A stretch of DNA of 64,000 bases from positions 62,001 to 126,000 of the forward strand of contig NZ_SGWI01000001.1 of the NCBI RefSeq assembly GCF_004519405.1, written 5' to 3'. The translations under genes were made by a program, and so were the position numbers. Below, piece by piece: positions 57,847 through 63,951 of this stretch. The notes beneath the pieces were generated by a model. It was not told where the DNA came from. It did no database searches and saw nothing but the letters and a program-made list of their open reading frames with translations. The stretch's first letter is position 1, and each line of letters opens with the position of its first letter. The DNA comes from Pseudomonas sp. BCA17 (GTDB taxonomy: Bacteria; Pseudomonadota; Gammaproteobacteria; Pseudomonadales; Pseudomonadaceae).

Positions 57847-58252
57847 ATGAAAGAATTGTTCGGTCAGCCATACGGTGAGCCCAATCCTTATTGGGCCGTT
57901 AAAGGGTATGTTGATAGAATGTATAATGATGGCCACTTCGTTGAAGCGGTCGGCTATATCGTTAAGAGGTGGGGGGTTCAGTACGGATGGGGCGTACTGT
58001 AACTTCCCTGATGAAAATAGTCCGTTTAATGAGGAGAATTTTGAGGGGGTTGAATTTGCTTATTGCTATCCGCCTAAAGATGAAGACATAGTTGTCGTGA
58101 GTGAAGTTGTTTGCTCTGAATACATTCGATTGGCTTGTGAAAAATATCTTCAACACCATCCTGAAGATGCTGAGAAAGTAAAAGAACTCTTGGATAAGAT
58201 CTCTTTCTGGTTTCGAATAATAAATAGCCTAGGCCCAGCCGAGGCTATTTAG
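57847..58252 (+). pseudogene. Frameshifted orphan CDI immunity gene
   Basis: ATG at 57847 encodes [20 protein letters not shown] and then [17 protein letters not shown]. The frame then breaks near 57984-57992 and resumes one frame over as [20 protein letters not shown] and [20 protein letters not shown] to a stop at 58252. The two halves read as one protein of about 134 residues, resembling the ribonuclease-toxin immunity CdiI_4-like group (family name from memory). Both the G-run at 57971-57976 and the GGATGGGG at 57987 are slip-prone. No start codon with support exists for the second half alone. Confidence 0.7.
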
Positions 58253-58254
58253 AA

Positions 58255-58280
58255 AGAATAGTGGTCTGACCCCTATTTTC
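58255..58280. repeat. Half element R2
   Basis: Only the right half, AGTGGTCTGACCCCTATTTT, is present; it abuts a toxin-tail remnant. Confidence 0.75.
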
Positions 58281-58336
58281 GTTCCACAGGTACGACGTAT
58301 AATCCAGAAATAAAATTCCTGATTGGAAAACCATAA
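58280..58336 (+). pseudogene. Toxin C-terminal tail remnant
   Basis: In frame with a TAA that overlaps the ATG of the next gene (TAATG), the sequence reads STGTTYNPEIKFLIGKP. The head of the toxin is absent; the repeat half-element marks the truncation point. The stop-start overlap is typical of a toxin/immunity junction. Confidence 0.5.
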
Positions 58337-58734
58337 TGGACATTAAGTTTGTTGAAGCAATAGTGCGTAATTCATTTGGTCTGTGGATATCGGCTCTTTT
58401 CAGTGCCATTGGTTCATTGAATCCTGAACTATCATTCTCTCAGCAAAAAGATGCATTCTTTTCTGTGATCGAATATCTGCTTGTTACTGGAAAAATAAAA
58501 TTTATCGCGCCAAATGCGGATTGCTATATTTCTTCGGATAATCCGCACCCCAGATTTTCGATTAATGATGAAGAGTCTCACTGGGGGTTGGATGCGAAGC
58601 AGATCGTGTCTTACTTGAAAGGTAAGTGGCCGGAAGGTGTTGTGAGTGAAAGTGACGAAGCACTCACACTGTATTTTTATAAAGTGCCAGGCATCATTTG
58701 GGTAGACGAAAACGGCTGTTTGTTTGCTTCATAA
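58336..58734 (+). CDS. Orphan immunity protein, DUF596-like
   Basis: A 132-residue protein whose pattern is SFSQQKDAFFSVIEYLLVTGKIKFI and then a HWGLDAKQIVSYLKGKWP block. It resembles the DUF596 group of small proteins found at toxin loci (assignment tentative). It overlaps the stop of a toxin-tail remnant and is followed at once by the head of a new toxin module, which supports an immunity role. Confidence 0.65.
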   Translation: MDIKFVEAIVRNSFGLWISALFSAIGSLNPELSFSQQKDAFFSVIEYLLVTGKIKFIAPNADCYISSDNPHPRFSINDEESHWGLDAKQIVSYLKGKWPEGVVSESDEALTLYFYKVPGIIWVDENGCLFAS

Positions 58735-59064
58735 TTTGTTGGTGCAAAAGACACCACTCGCTTCATCGATGACATCAAGGTTGTTGATCAAAAAACTGGT
58801 CAGATTCTCCAAGGCACAGTTGATCTTGGCCCTACCTTGGATCGGATAAAGTCAGGTGGATCTTTCCCTCATCGAAACGACGGCTCTATATTCCAGAATC
58901 GCGCATCGGATCTGCCGCAGAAACCAGCCGGTTACTACACTGAATACGTCCATCCTACGCCCGGTATTGCAGGATCAGGACCTCAGCGAATCGTCGTAGG
59001 TAAAGGCGGCGAAATGTATTACACAGCCGACCACTACAAAACCTTCATCCCGATAAAAAATTGA
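58735..59064 (+). pseudogene. Orphan CdiA-CT module: guanyl-specific ribonuclease (barnase/RNase Sa-like) domain
   Basis: Directly after the previous stop, a frame without a start codon reads V-G-A-K-D at the junction, a linker (FIDDIKVVDQKTGQILQGTV), then the microbial RNase domain. Motifs seen: FPHRNDGSIFQNR, YYTEYVHPTPGIAGSGPQRI (conserved Glu and Arg) and GGEMYYTADHYKTF (catalytic His). All expected active-site residues look intact, but it has no start codon or secretion part, so it is a silent toxin cassette. A barstar-like gene follows 12 bp later. Confidence 0.85.
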
Positions 59065-59076
59065 GGCCTGTCGAAA

Positions 59077-59451
59077 ATGTTACCATTCAAGTTTGTGGAT
59101 GTCCCGCCTTCATATGACGCGGCTGAGGTTTTTTATGTGCGGATTGACCCCTCCATTGGGATTGCGGAGGAATTGATAAGAGCGCTGTATTATCTACTTT
59201 GGCTGCCGGGATATTTTGGATTTAACTGGGATGCCTTATATGATTGCTTAAGAGATCTTAGCTGGATTCCATGCCACAAAATCGTTCTTGTACATGTGAC
59301 CCTTCCAGAATTGCCAAGAGAGGATCTACAGATATACCTTGAGATTTTACGGGACGCGGTCCTAGATTGGGTTGGTGACGAAGGACACGAGATAGAAGTA
59401 GTCTTCAGAGAAATTGATAAACTTACGGTCGAGGATTTGCTAGGGGAATAG
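59077..59451 (+). CDS. Barstar-family immunity protein
   Basis: The 124-residue acidic protein contains the barstar signature: an LPGYFGFNWDALYDCLRDLSW block (about 45-65) plus a second acidic helix. Barstar-type proteins block barnase-like RNases by covering the active site. It immediately follows an RNase cassette of the matching type, so the pair is a self-consistent toxin/immunity module. Confidence 0.9.
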   Translation: MLPFKFVDVPPSYDAAEVFYVRIDPSIGIAEELIRALYYLLWLPGYFGFNWDALYDCLRDLSWIPCHKIVLVHVTLPELPREDLQIYLEILRDAVLDWVGDEGHEIEVVFREIDKLTVEDLLGE

Positions 59452-59458
59452 ATTAAGT

Positions 59459-59510
59459 CGTTGGTGCAAAAGGAATACCTTCAATCGTGAAACCAAAAAT
59501 TGCTCAGAGA
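59459..59510 (+). pseudogene. Third-module head remnant beginning V-G-A-K-G
   Basis: Right after the barstar stop the sequence reads VVGAKGIPSIVKPKIAQ, then runs into a half repeat element at 59508. Only the junction and about ten residues of a toxin remain. Confidence 0.55.
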
Positions 59511-59526
59511 AATAGGGGGCAGACAC
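59508..59526. repeat. Half element R3
   Basis: GAAATAGGGGGCAGACACTG is the left end of the repeat family without its partner. Between this and R4, about 120 bp of GC-richer sequence holds a minus-strand tail (LLLRDEVHRQAQRLE then stop) that is not recognised. Confidence 0.65.
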
Positions 59527-59648
59527 TGAGGAATCCCCACAAATCTACTCCAGTCTCTGAGCTTGCCGGTGCACTTCATCGCGCAGCAATAGCTCCATAT
59601 CCGCCAATTTCGAGCAGGACAATCCGGTGGTGGAACATCTCAAGTCAA

Positions 59649-59755
59649 AAAATAGGGGTCAGACCACGTTTACGTTGACCACGTTTACGTTATCTAGAGC
59701 TCAGCCGATTTGTTATTTAAAACATAGGGGCAATGGTGGTCTGACCCCTATTTTA
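59649..59755. repeat. Inverted-repeat element R4, type A
   Basis: AAAATAGGGGTCAGACCACG and GGTGGTCTGACCCCTATTTT are near-perfect reverse complements at the ends. The left side carries an extra internal duplication (ACGTTTACGTTGACCACGTT). Confidence 0.85.
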
Positions 59756-59760
59756 CTCCA

Positions 59761-59917
59761 AGGTGCAGGAAAAATTACTCTGACAGGTCGCTATGCATCC
59801 CCAGAAGGCTCTAAGCTTGGGACAGGTAGTTTTGATAATGTAAATCAGAATTTTTCCTTTAGCTTTCCCGCGACTAAGGAAGGCTTGAGGGATTTTTTAA
59901 AAGAGGTTGGACAATGA
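59761..59917 (+). pseudogene. Toxin C-terminal tail remnant
   Basis: After R4 the frame reads QGAGKITLTGRYASPEGSKL and on to FLKEVGQ. Its TGA overlaps the next ATG (ATGA), the usual toxin/immunity junction. The toxin head is missing. No family recognised. Confidence 0.55.
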
Positions 59918-60312
59918 AGGTTCGTCGAACACTTGAAAAAAGGATGAAAGATGTTGAAGCCTTAGGTCGTGGGTTCTTTCATGAGGAAGCTGAAGATGGT
60001 GACATTTTATTTTCTACTGGGATAGAGGGTGGAAGGTTAGATGTATATGTTGACGGTTTTTTCTTTGGAAATAATGAAGTTGCGAATAAGGTGTTGTTTG
60101 CTGATATTTCTAGTATTGAAAGTCACCTGACTGTAGAACTTTTTTCGAATTCGAGTCGCTCGGGGGATATTGATTTTTACGTTCCCTTAGATGTGAAATG
60201 TGGCTTGTCCAATTTTGCGTTATTTTTACCATTCTTGACTTACTCTAATGTTATGAATATTTTGGTTGGGCTTAGAGAGGATTGGATGAGGCAGATATCT
60301 CCTAAAGGATAG
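59914..60312 (+). CDS. Orphan immunity protein
   Basis: A 132-residue AT-rich gene beginning MKVRRTLEKRMKDVEALGRG, with ATGA overlap to the preceding toxin tail. No recognised domain. Its stop is directly followed by the head of another toxin cassette, as for the neighbouring modules. Confidence 0.65.
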   Translation: MKVRRTLEKRMKDVEALGRGFFHEEAEDGDILFSTGIEGGRLDVYVDGFFFGNNEVANKVLFADISSIESHLTVELFSNSSRSGDIDFYVPLDVKCGLSNFALFLPFLTYSNVMNILVGLREDWMRQISPKG

Positions 60313-60584
60313 TTGGTGCAAAAGGTATTTCTCCGGTTGTCACCGCAGAGGGAAAAATTGGAGATGCGGCATTTACTGATGTAAACCAAACAGCTCGTCC
60401 AGTAGCTCAGGCAAATCCAGATGAGCCAACTCTGATAGCTGATCGAGTAACGGCCAAAACTGAAGCAACAGGAAAATCTTTGCCGAATGGAAATATGGCT
60501 GACGCTCATGCAGAAATTGGCGTCATACAGCAGGCATATAATGCTGGCAATACTCAAGGTGCTGATATGGTTATGAAGAAATAG
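60306..60584 (+). pseudogene. Truncated orphan toxin module with deaminase-like HAE motif
   Basis: The frame starts at the junction I-V-G-A-K-G, followed by a linker and MADAHAEIGVIQQAYNAG. H-A-E is the zinc-ligand/proton-shuttle motif of nucleic-acid deaminase-fold toxins; the later C-x-x-C that completes the site is missing. The frame ends at a TAG lying inside repeat element R5, so the repeat marks the truncation. Confidence 0.7.
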
Positions 60585-60659
60585 GGGGCAGACCACGGTT
60601 TTGTAAAGGTAATCAAAATTGCTCTTCGAAACATGTGAATGGTGGTCTGACCCCTATTT
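60579..60659. repeat. Inverted-repeat element R5, type B
   Basis: AAATAGGGGGCAGACCACGG and GGTGGTCTGACCCCTATTTC flank an interior TTTTGTAAAGGTAATCAAAA-TTGCTCTTCGAAACATGTGA. This interior differs from type A. Confidence 0.85.
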
Positions 60660-60677
60660 CTTTCCTATTTCTTTCCT

Positions 60678-60797
60678 AGAGTTCTAGACGGCCATAACGG
60701 CGGGGCTTGGAAAGCAGCTAAGTCGGTTAAGGATCTTGGCTCTAGAGAAACAAGAACCGGAACGTTTGATGTGAATATGGAGCGCATAGGTGATTGA
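60678..60797 (+). pseudogene. Toxin C-terminal tail remnant (HNGGxWK type)
   Basis: The frame reads RVLDGHNGGAWKAAKSVKDL, then ETRTGTFDVNMERIGD and a TGA at 60795. This matches the conserved tail of a polymorphic-toxin C-terminal domain (HNGG-WK-A and GT-D motifs; Ntox21-like is a tentative name). The head is absent, replaced by R5. Confidence 0.6.
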
Positions 60798-60798
60798 T

Positions 60799-60999
60799 GT
60801 GAGTGAAACTAAAGTCCCAGATTGGGTTACGCGTGGGAAAACTATTTATCAACTAATTAAGGAATTGAAGACCTTTGAAAAATCAAAATTTCATGGTCGA
60901 AATTTCCGTTGATGGGGGGGGGCGACTAAGAAACCAATAAGTCTCGTCGGAAAAGAGGATGGTGTGTGTGTCTTATTAAATTGCGAGTCTGAAGAGTAA
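60799..60999 (+). pseudogene. Immunity gene broken by two frameshifts
   Basis: GTG at 60799 gives VPDWVTRGKTIYQLIKELKT. After an A/T run the frame must shift to read MVEISVDGGG, then shift again at a G8 run (60914-60922) to read TKKPISLVGKEDGVCVLLNC to a stop at 60999. Together the parts form one immunity-like protein of about 65 residues. It directly follows the HNGG toxin tail. Confidence 0.65.
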
Positions 61000-61063
61000 T
61001 TAAAATTTAATGTTGCGGGGCGGCTAGAGATAACATGAAAAACGAAGTAAGACCCTGAGAAAA

Positions 61064-61142
61064 GAAATAGGGGTCAGACTACGGTTTTGTAAAGATAATC
61101 AGAATTGCTCTTTGAAATATGTGAATCGTGGTCTGACCCCGT
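61064..61142. repeat. Inverted-repeat element R6, type B
   Basis: GAAATAGGGGTCAGACTACGG and CGTGGTCTGACCCCGTCTCC flank the type B interior (TTTTGTAAAGATAATCAGAA-TTGCTCTTTGAAATATGTGA). Confidence 0.85.
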
Positions 61143-61177
61143 CTCCCTTGCGATATTTCCGTCGAGGTTAGTTTTTT

Positions 61178-61462
61178 ATGAGTTATTCATTTGTGGTAAA
61201 TATTTTGGAGTCAGTGTTTTCGGTGGATGTTGGGTTTGACGATTTGGAAGCTCAGGCAGCTCTAAAGCGTATTTTGAATGATCCCGCACAGAGAGTTATT
61301 ATTGAGCGGGAATTACTTTGTCTTTATAATGATGAATCTATTTCCTGGGTTAAACTGTTGGATAATGAAGATTATGTCGTTTATCCAGCGGATGACGACG
61401 ATGATGCTAAAAGCTATATGACTTCTATATTTTGGAATCAGGTTTTTCCAAGAGGAAATTAG
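61178..61462 (+). CDS. Orphan immunity-like small protein
   Basis: A 94-residue acidic, AT-rich gene (MSYSFVVNILESVFSVDVGF, with a run of five aspartates near residue 77). It lies between repeat elements R6 and R7 with no toxin remnant recognised upstream. It is called immunity-like by size, composition and position only. Confidence 0.5.
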   Translation: MSYSFVVNILESVFSVDVGFDDLEAQAALKRILNDPAQRVIIERELLCLYNDESISWVKLLDNEDYVVYPADDDDDAKSYMTSIFWNQVFPRGN

Positions 61463-61466
61463 AGTA

Positions 61467-61558
61467 AAATAAGGGGCAGACCACGTTTTTGCGTTTTTTA
61501 GAGTTCAGCCGAGTTGCTCTTTAAAAATAGGAATAATGGTGGTCTGACCCCTATTTTC
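61467..61558. repeat. Inverted-repeat element R7, type A
   Basis: AAAATAAGGGGCAGACCACG and GGTGGTCTGACCCCTATTTT flank TTTTTGCGTTTTTTAGAGTTC and GAGTTGCTCTTTAAAAATAG. Confidence 0.85.
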
Positions 61559-61720
61559 GCCTTGCTTGACCAAAACCCCTATTAAGCCAAAACAGTAATC
61601 CCCCACGGCGAATACAACAGTGCTTTCTTTGTTTTTTCCGTTGCCACGTCATCGTTTCTTTACGCAGGTCTAAAAGTTATTAGTACCAGGCTATATGTTG
61701 ACACGGCACAGCCCAATAGC

Positions 61721-61758
61721 AAAAACAACGAGCCGCCGTTGGGCGTTACGACGGCTCG
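61721..61758 (-). terminator. Intrinsic terminator of the DUF6124-like gene
   Basis: On the minus strand CGAGCCGTCG pairs with CGGCGGCTCG (one mismatch) and is followed by TTGTTTTTG, 17 bp after the stop. Confidence 0.75.
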
Positions 61759-61774
61759 GTACTGCGTTAAAGGC

Positions 61775-62107
61775 TTAGCTGCCCGCTACTGCTGCCTCCC
61801 GCTCCATCAGCTTATCCATCAGCAACACCCCCAACTCACTCAACTGGTGTATTGCCAGCGCTACATCGCGTGGTTTCCCGGTTAGGTCCTCGGACAGGTC
61901 AAGCAGCAAGGCGCTGACTGAGGAAAAGGTTTCGTAGCTGTTGGTGATCAGGGTTTCTGAGCTGGTGTCGGGGGCGACACTGAATAACCCCGGCGGCGGC
62001 TGAGGTGCAGCCGTTTCTGGATTGAGGTAGTGATCTATGGCGCGATGCGCCGCCTGATTGAGTTTCAGGTCGGGCTTACTTGGAGGATTAGGCGTGACTT
62101 TGAACAT
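61775..62107 (-). CDS. DUF6124-family small protein
   Basis: The 110-residue protein starts MFKVTPNPPSKPD, contains LNQAAHRAIDHYLNP and a FSVAPDTSSETLITNSYETF segment, then two helices. This is the pattern of a Pseudomonas-specific small-protein family (DUF6124, formerly grouped with DUF3077) of unknown function. ATG at 62107 is chosen over the upstream in-frame start at 62137. Codon usage is GC-rich, unlike the surrounding array. Its leader has a striking fold. Confidence 0.8.
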   Translation of the reverse strand: MFKVTPNPPSKPDLKLNQAAHRAIDHYLNPETAAPQPPPGLFSVAPDTSSETLITNSYETFSSVSALLLDLSEDLTGKPRDVALAIHQLSELGVLLMDKLMEREAAVAGS

Positions 62108-62239
62108 ACTTGGAATTTCCCACTTTAGGGCCGCCACCTCTGAGCTACTAAACTAAGGGGTGGCAGCTGTGCGCAGGTTAGTAGACCGGGGAATTCCAAG
62201 AAAGCCGGCGCGCCCGAGGACGCCCTGCACACAGCCACC
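62108..62239 (-). promoter_or_regulatory. Structured leader RNA with mutually exclusive stems
   Basis: Two incompatible pairings are visible. Fold 1: GGTGGC..CTGTG.GCAGG (62159-62178) with CCCTGCACACAGCCACC (62223-62239). Fold 2: CTTGGAATTTCCC (62110-62122), just upstream of the start codon, with GGGGAATTCCAAG (62189-62201), enclosing CTACTAAAC (62145-62153) with GTTAGTAG (62178-62185). Fold 2 would sequester the translation start region. A further TCGCTGA-GTTT-TCAGCGA hairpin lies near 62314-62331. Confidence 0.5.
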
Positions 62240-62485
62240 ATAAAGCACGGACGTTGTTGCCCGACAGATGAAGCTTATGCACTGATTGGAATAACCCCAG
62301 GCTACTAAACCCGATCGCTGAGTTTTCAGCGACCGAGCAACCTTAGAGACGCCCGCTCAAGCGCACAAGCCGGCGGATTCTGACGCAAGCGTAGGCAAGG
62401 GAGCAAGGCGCTGTCGCCTCGGACTTTCCTGTTTCAGGGCTTGTTGTAGGAAATGTACTCATTCGGCAAAACAATTGGGCGATCA
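62240..62485. other. Intergenic stretch upstream of the structured leader
   Basis: No gene seen. It contains the TCGCTGA hairpin and a second copy of GGCTACTAAACC (about 62300), echoing the leader. It is probably an extended 5' region or promoter for the minus-strand DUF6124-like gene. Confidence 0.4.
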
Positions 62486-62606
62486 TTACCCTTTGGCGAC
62501 ACTCACCCGCCACTGCGCCGGCTGCTCCAGCCGCTGCGCCGCGTGCTGCGTGGTGGCTTGCGCGGTATACGCTTGGCTAGCGACTTCACCGATCACTCGC
62601 AGTAGT
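62486..62606 (-). pseudogene. C-terminal gene fragment, unidentified
   Basis: A minus-strand frame reads VIGEVASQAYTAQATTQHAA, then QRLEQPAQWRVSVAKG and a TAA at 62486. It has normal GC-rich codon use and is cut at its 5' side by repeat element R8. It looks like the end of a real gene whose remainder was lost. Confidence 0.4.
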
Positions 62607-62609
62607 TGG

Positions 62610-62704
62610 AAAATAGGGGGCATACCACGCTTTTGTGTTCTTTAGAGTTCAACAGAGTTGCTATTTAAAATTATAGAAAGAATGGTGGTCTGACCCCGAT
62701 TTTA
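62610..62704. repeat. Inverted-repeat element R8, type A
   Basis: AAAATAGGGGGCATACCACG and GGTGGTCTGACCCCGATTTT flank TTTGTGTTCTTTAGAGTTCA and GAGTTGCTATTTAAAATTAT. Confidence 0.85.
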
Positions 62705-62766
62705 TGTACGATTCTGAAGTAGTTAACGGCGAGATAAGTTTTTTGGGGGGGGCAAGAAATGATTAA
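62704..62766 (+). pseudogene. Toxin C-terminal tail remnant
   Basis: The frame following R8 reads MYDSEVVNGEISFLGGARND and its TAA overlaps the next gene's start (ATGATTAA). The toxin head is missing. Confidence 0.45.
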
Positions 62767-63004
62767 GCCTAATTCAAAATTGCAAGCGTTTATATTTTTG
62801 TTGGTTTATTTGATCTTATTATTTTCGTTGGTTGGTGTTATCGCGAAACTTATGGGGGCTTCAATTAGTTACTATAAGACTGGTGTATGGGGGGGTGGTT
62901 GGCCTGATTTTTTTGGTTTGTTTCCGAGTGCTTTGGCTTATGCCGTACCCGTAGGGTTCGGAGTCTGGGTCTTATCATGGCTGAAGAAACGCCACGGAGG
63001 CTGA
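62759..63004 (+). CDS. Small membrane protein, probable orphan immunity
   Basis: An 81-residue protein with two predicted membrane helices (about 10-32 and 50-73) and a positively charged end (LKKRHGG). Immunity proteins against pore-forming or membrane-acting CDI toxins have this form. It overlaps the preceding toxin-tail stop. The G7 run at 62745-62752 could act as a ribosome-binding site. Confidence 0.6.
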   Translation: MIKPNSKLQAFIFLLVYLILLFSLVGVIAKLMGASISYYKTGVWGGGWPDFFGLFPSALAYAVPVGFGVWVLSWLKKRHGG

Positions 63005-63056
63005 GCGTCTCCCTCCATGGATAAAGGGGACAGATTTATTTAATCTATCAGGCCCA

Positions 63057-63124
63057 AAAAATAAGGGGCAGACCACGTGTTTGCTTTTTTTAGAGTTCAA
63101 TGAAAAAATAGGAGGTAGACCCCG
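63057..63124. repeat. Truncated element R9, type A
   Basis: Left end AAAATAAGGGGCAGACCACG and part of the type A interior (TTTTTTTAGAGTTCAATG) are followed by a second left-end-like AAAATAGGAGGTAGACC; the right half is lost. Confidence 0.75.
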
Positions 63125-63125
63125 G

Positions 63126-63219
63126 AAAATAGGGGGGAGATCACGATTTTGTGTTTTTTAGAGTTCAGCAGAGTTGCTCTTTAAAAACATAGGAATACTG
63201 GTAGTCTGACCCCTATTTT
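63126..63219. repeat. Inverted-repeat element R10, type A
   Basis: AAAATAGGGGGGAGATCACG and GGTAGTCTGACCCCTATTTT flank TTTTGTGTTTTTTAGAGTTC and GAGTTGCTCTTTAAAAACAT. Confidence 0.85.
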
Positions 63220-63223
63220 AAGA

Positions 63224-63271
63224 AATCAAAATGTCAAAGGTGCTAGGCCTAACGTGCATCCAGATTACTAG
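63224..63271 (+). pseudogene. Toxin C-terminal tail remnant
   Basis: After R10 the frame reads RNQNVKGARPNVHPDY to a TAG, a sequence style common at the very end of polymorphic toxins. It is 8 bp before the next gene. Confidence 0.5.
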
Positions 63272-63279
63272 GAGGGAAT

Positions 63280-63666
63280 ATGCGGCCACTTGAAATGAGC
63301 TTTGAGGGCATTGAGAAGCTTTCCATTATTTCAGATTTTGATTTTTATAATCTAAACCTCGTTCTGGGACTCAGCTTGCAGCGAGAAAATTTGGGGCACG
63401 CAGTTGATACTTACAGGGTTAGCCTGGAGATGCTTTATGAGTCTGAGCAGTCGCCGGCGTTTGAAGTTGTTTTAGGGTTTACAGGGGTTCGTCGTTTAGC
63501 AATTCCTGATTTGTGTGGGAGTTTTTACTTGAGCGAAATTGAAATGGATGACGTCTCAGCTGATCAGCTTGAAGGAGTTAAATATAGGCTGAAAGACTAT
63601 GGAGGCACAGGGTTTGAAGTGCTTGCTCGGGAATTTTCAGTTGTCAGCTGTAAGCAACATTTGTGA
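63280..63666 (+). CDS. Orphan immunity protein
   Basis: A 128-residue acidic protein beginning MRPLEMSFEGIEKLSIISDF, with AGGAGGG 5 bp before the ATG. No recognised family. It follows a toxin-tail remnant and is bounded by repeat elements, like the other orphan immunity genes here. Confidence 0.65.
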   Translation: MRPLEMSFEGIEKLSIISDFDFYNLNLVLGLSLQRENLGHAVDTYRVSLEMLYESEQSPAFEVVLGFTGVRRLAIPDLCGSFYLSEIEMDDVSADQLEGVKYRLKDYGGTGFEVLAREFSVVSCKQHL

Positions 63667-63690
63667 AGCGAGTTGAACTCGAAATAGGCG

Positions 63691-63780
63691 CGAAATTGGG
63701 GGGCGCTACGGCTTTGCGTTTTTTAGAGTTCAGAAAATTCGCTCCTTAAAACATAGAGAGAATGGTGGTTCGACTTCTGT
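63691..63780. repeat. Inverted-repeat element R11, type A (degenerate)
   Basis: GAAATTGGGGGGCGCTACGG and GGTGGTTCGACTTCTG are eroded ends; the interior TTTTTTAGAGTTCAGA and TCGCTCCTTAAAACATAG is clearly type A. Confidence 0.7.
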
Positions 63781-63790
63781 GTCCAAAACG

Positions 63791-63890
63791 AAATAGGGGC
63801 CAGACCACGGTTTTTTAAAAGTGATCAGAATTGCTCTTTGAAGTATATGAGTGGTGGTCTGCCCCCTATTTTACTTGACCCCTATTTTGC
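63791..63890. repeat. Inverted-repeat element R12, type B, with extra right end
   Basis: AAATAGGGGCCAGACCACGG and GTGGTCTGCCCCCTATTTTA flank the type B interior. A further GACCCCTATTTTG at 63878-63890 is a second partial right end. Confidence 0.8.
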
Positions 63891-63951
63891 TCTGCTGGCT
63901 ACCCTTGTGGTAGAGGCTCCGCGTATCCGATAAAATTCTGATAGGTGAAAT

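Noticed and set aside
57875..58252. 125-codon frame as an independent gene
   Set aside because: Its first 30 codons overlap the better-supported MKELFGQ start in another frame; the two make sense only as one frameshifted gene.
59527..59648. Minus-strand fragment as the missing RAYT transposase
   Set aside because: Only about 20 residues are readable and no HUH or tyrosine motif is present; cannot be supported.
59627..59917. 96-codon frame beginning inside a repeat element
   Set aside because: Its first third is translation of repeat R4; only the part after 59761 resembles a protein tail, so it is reported as a remnant.
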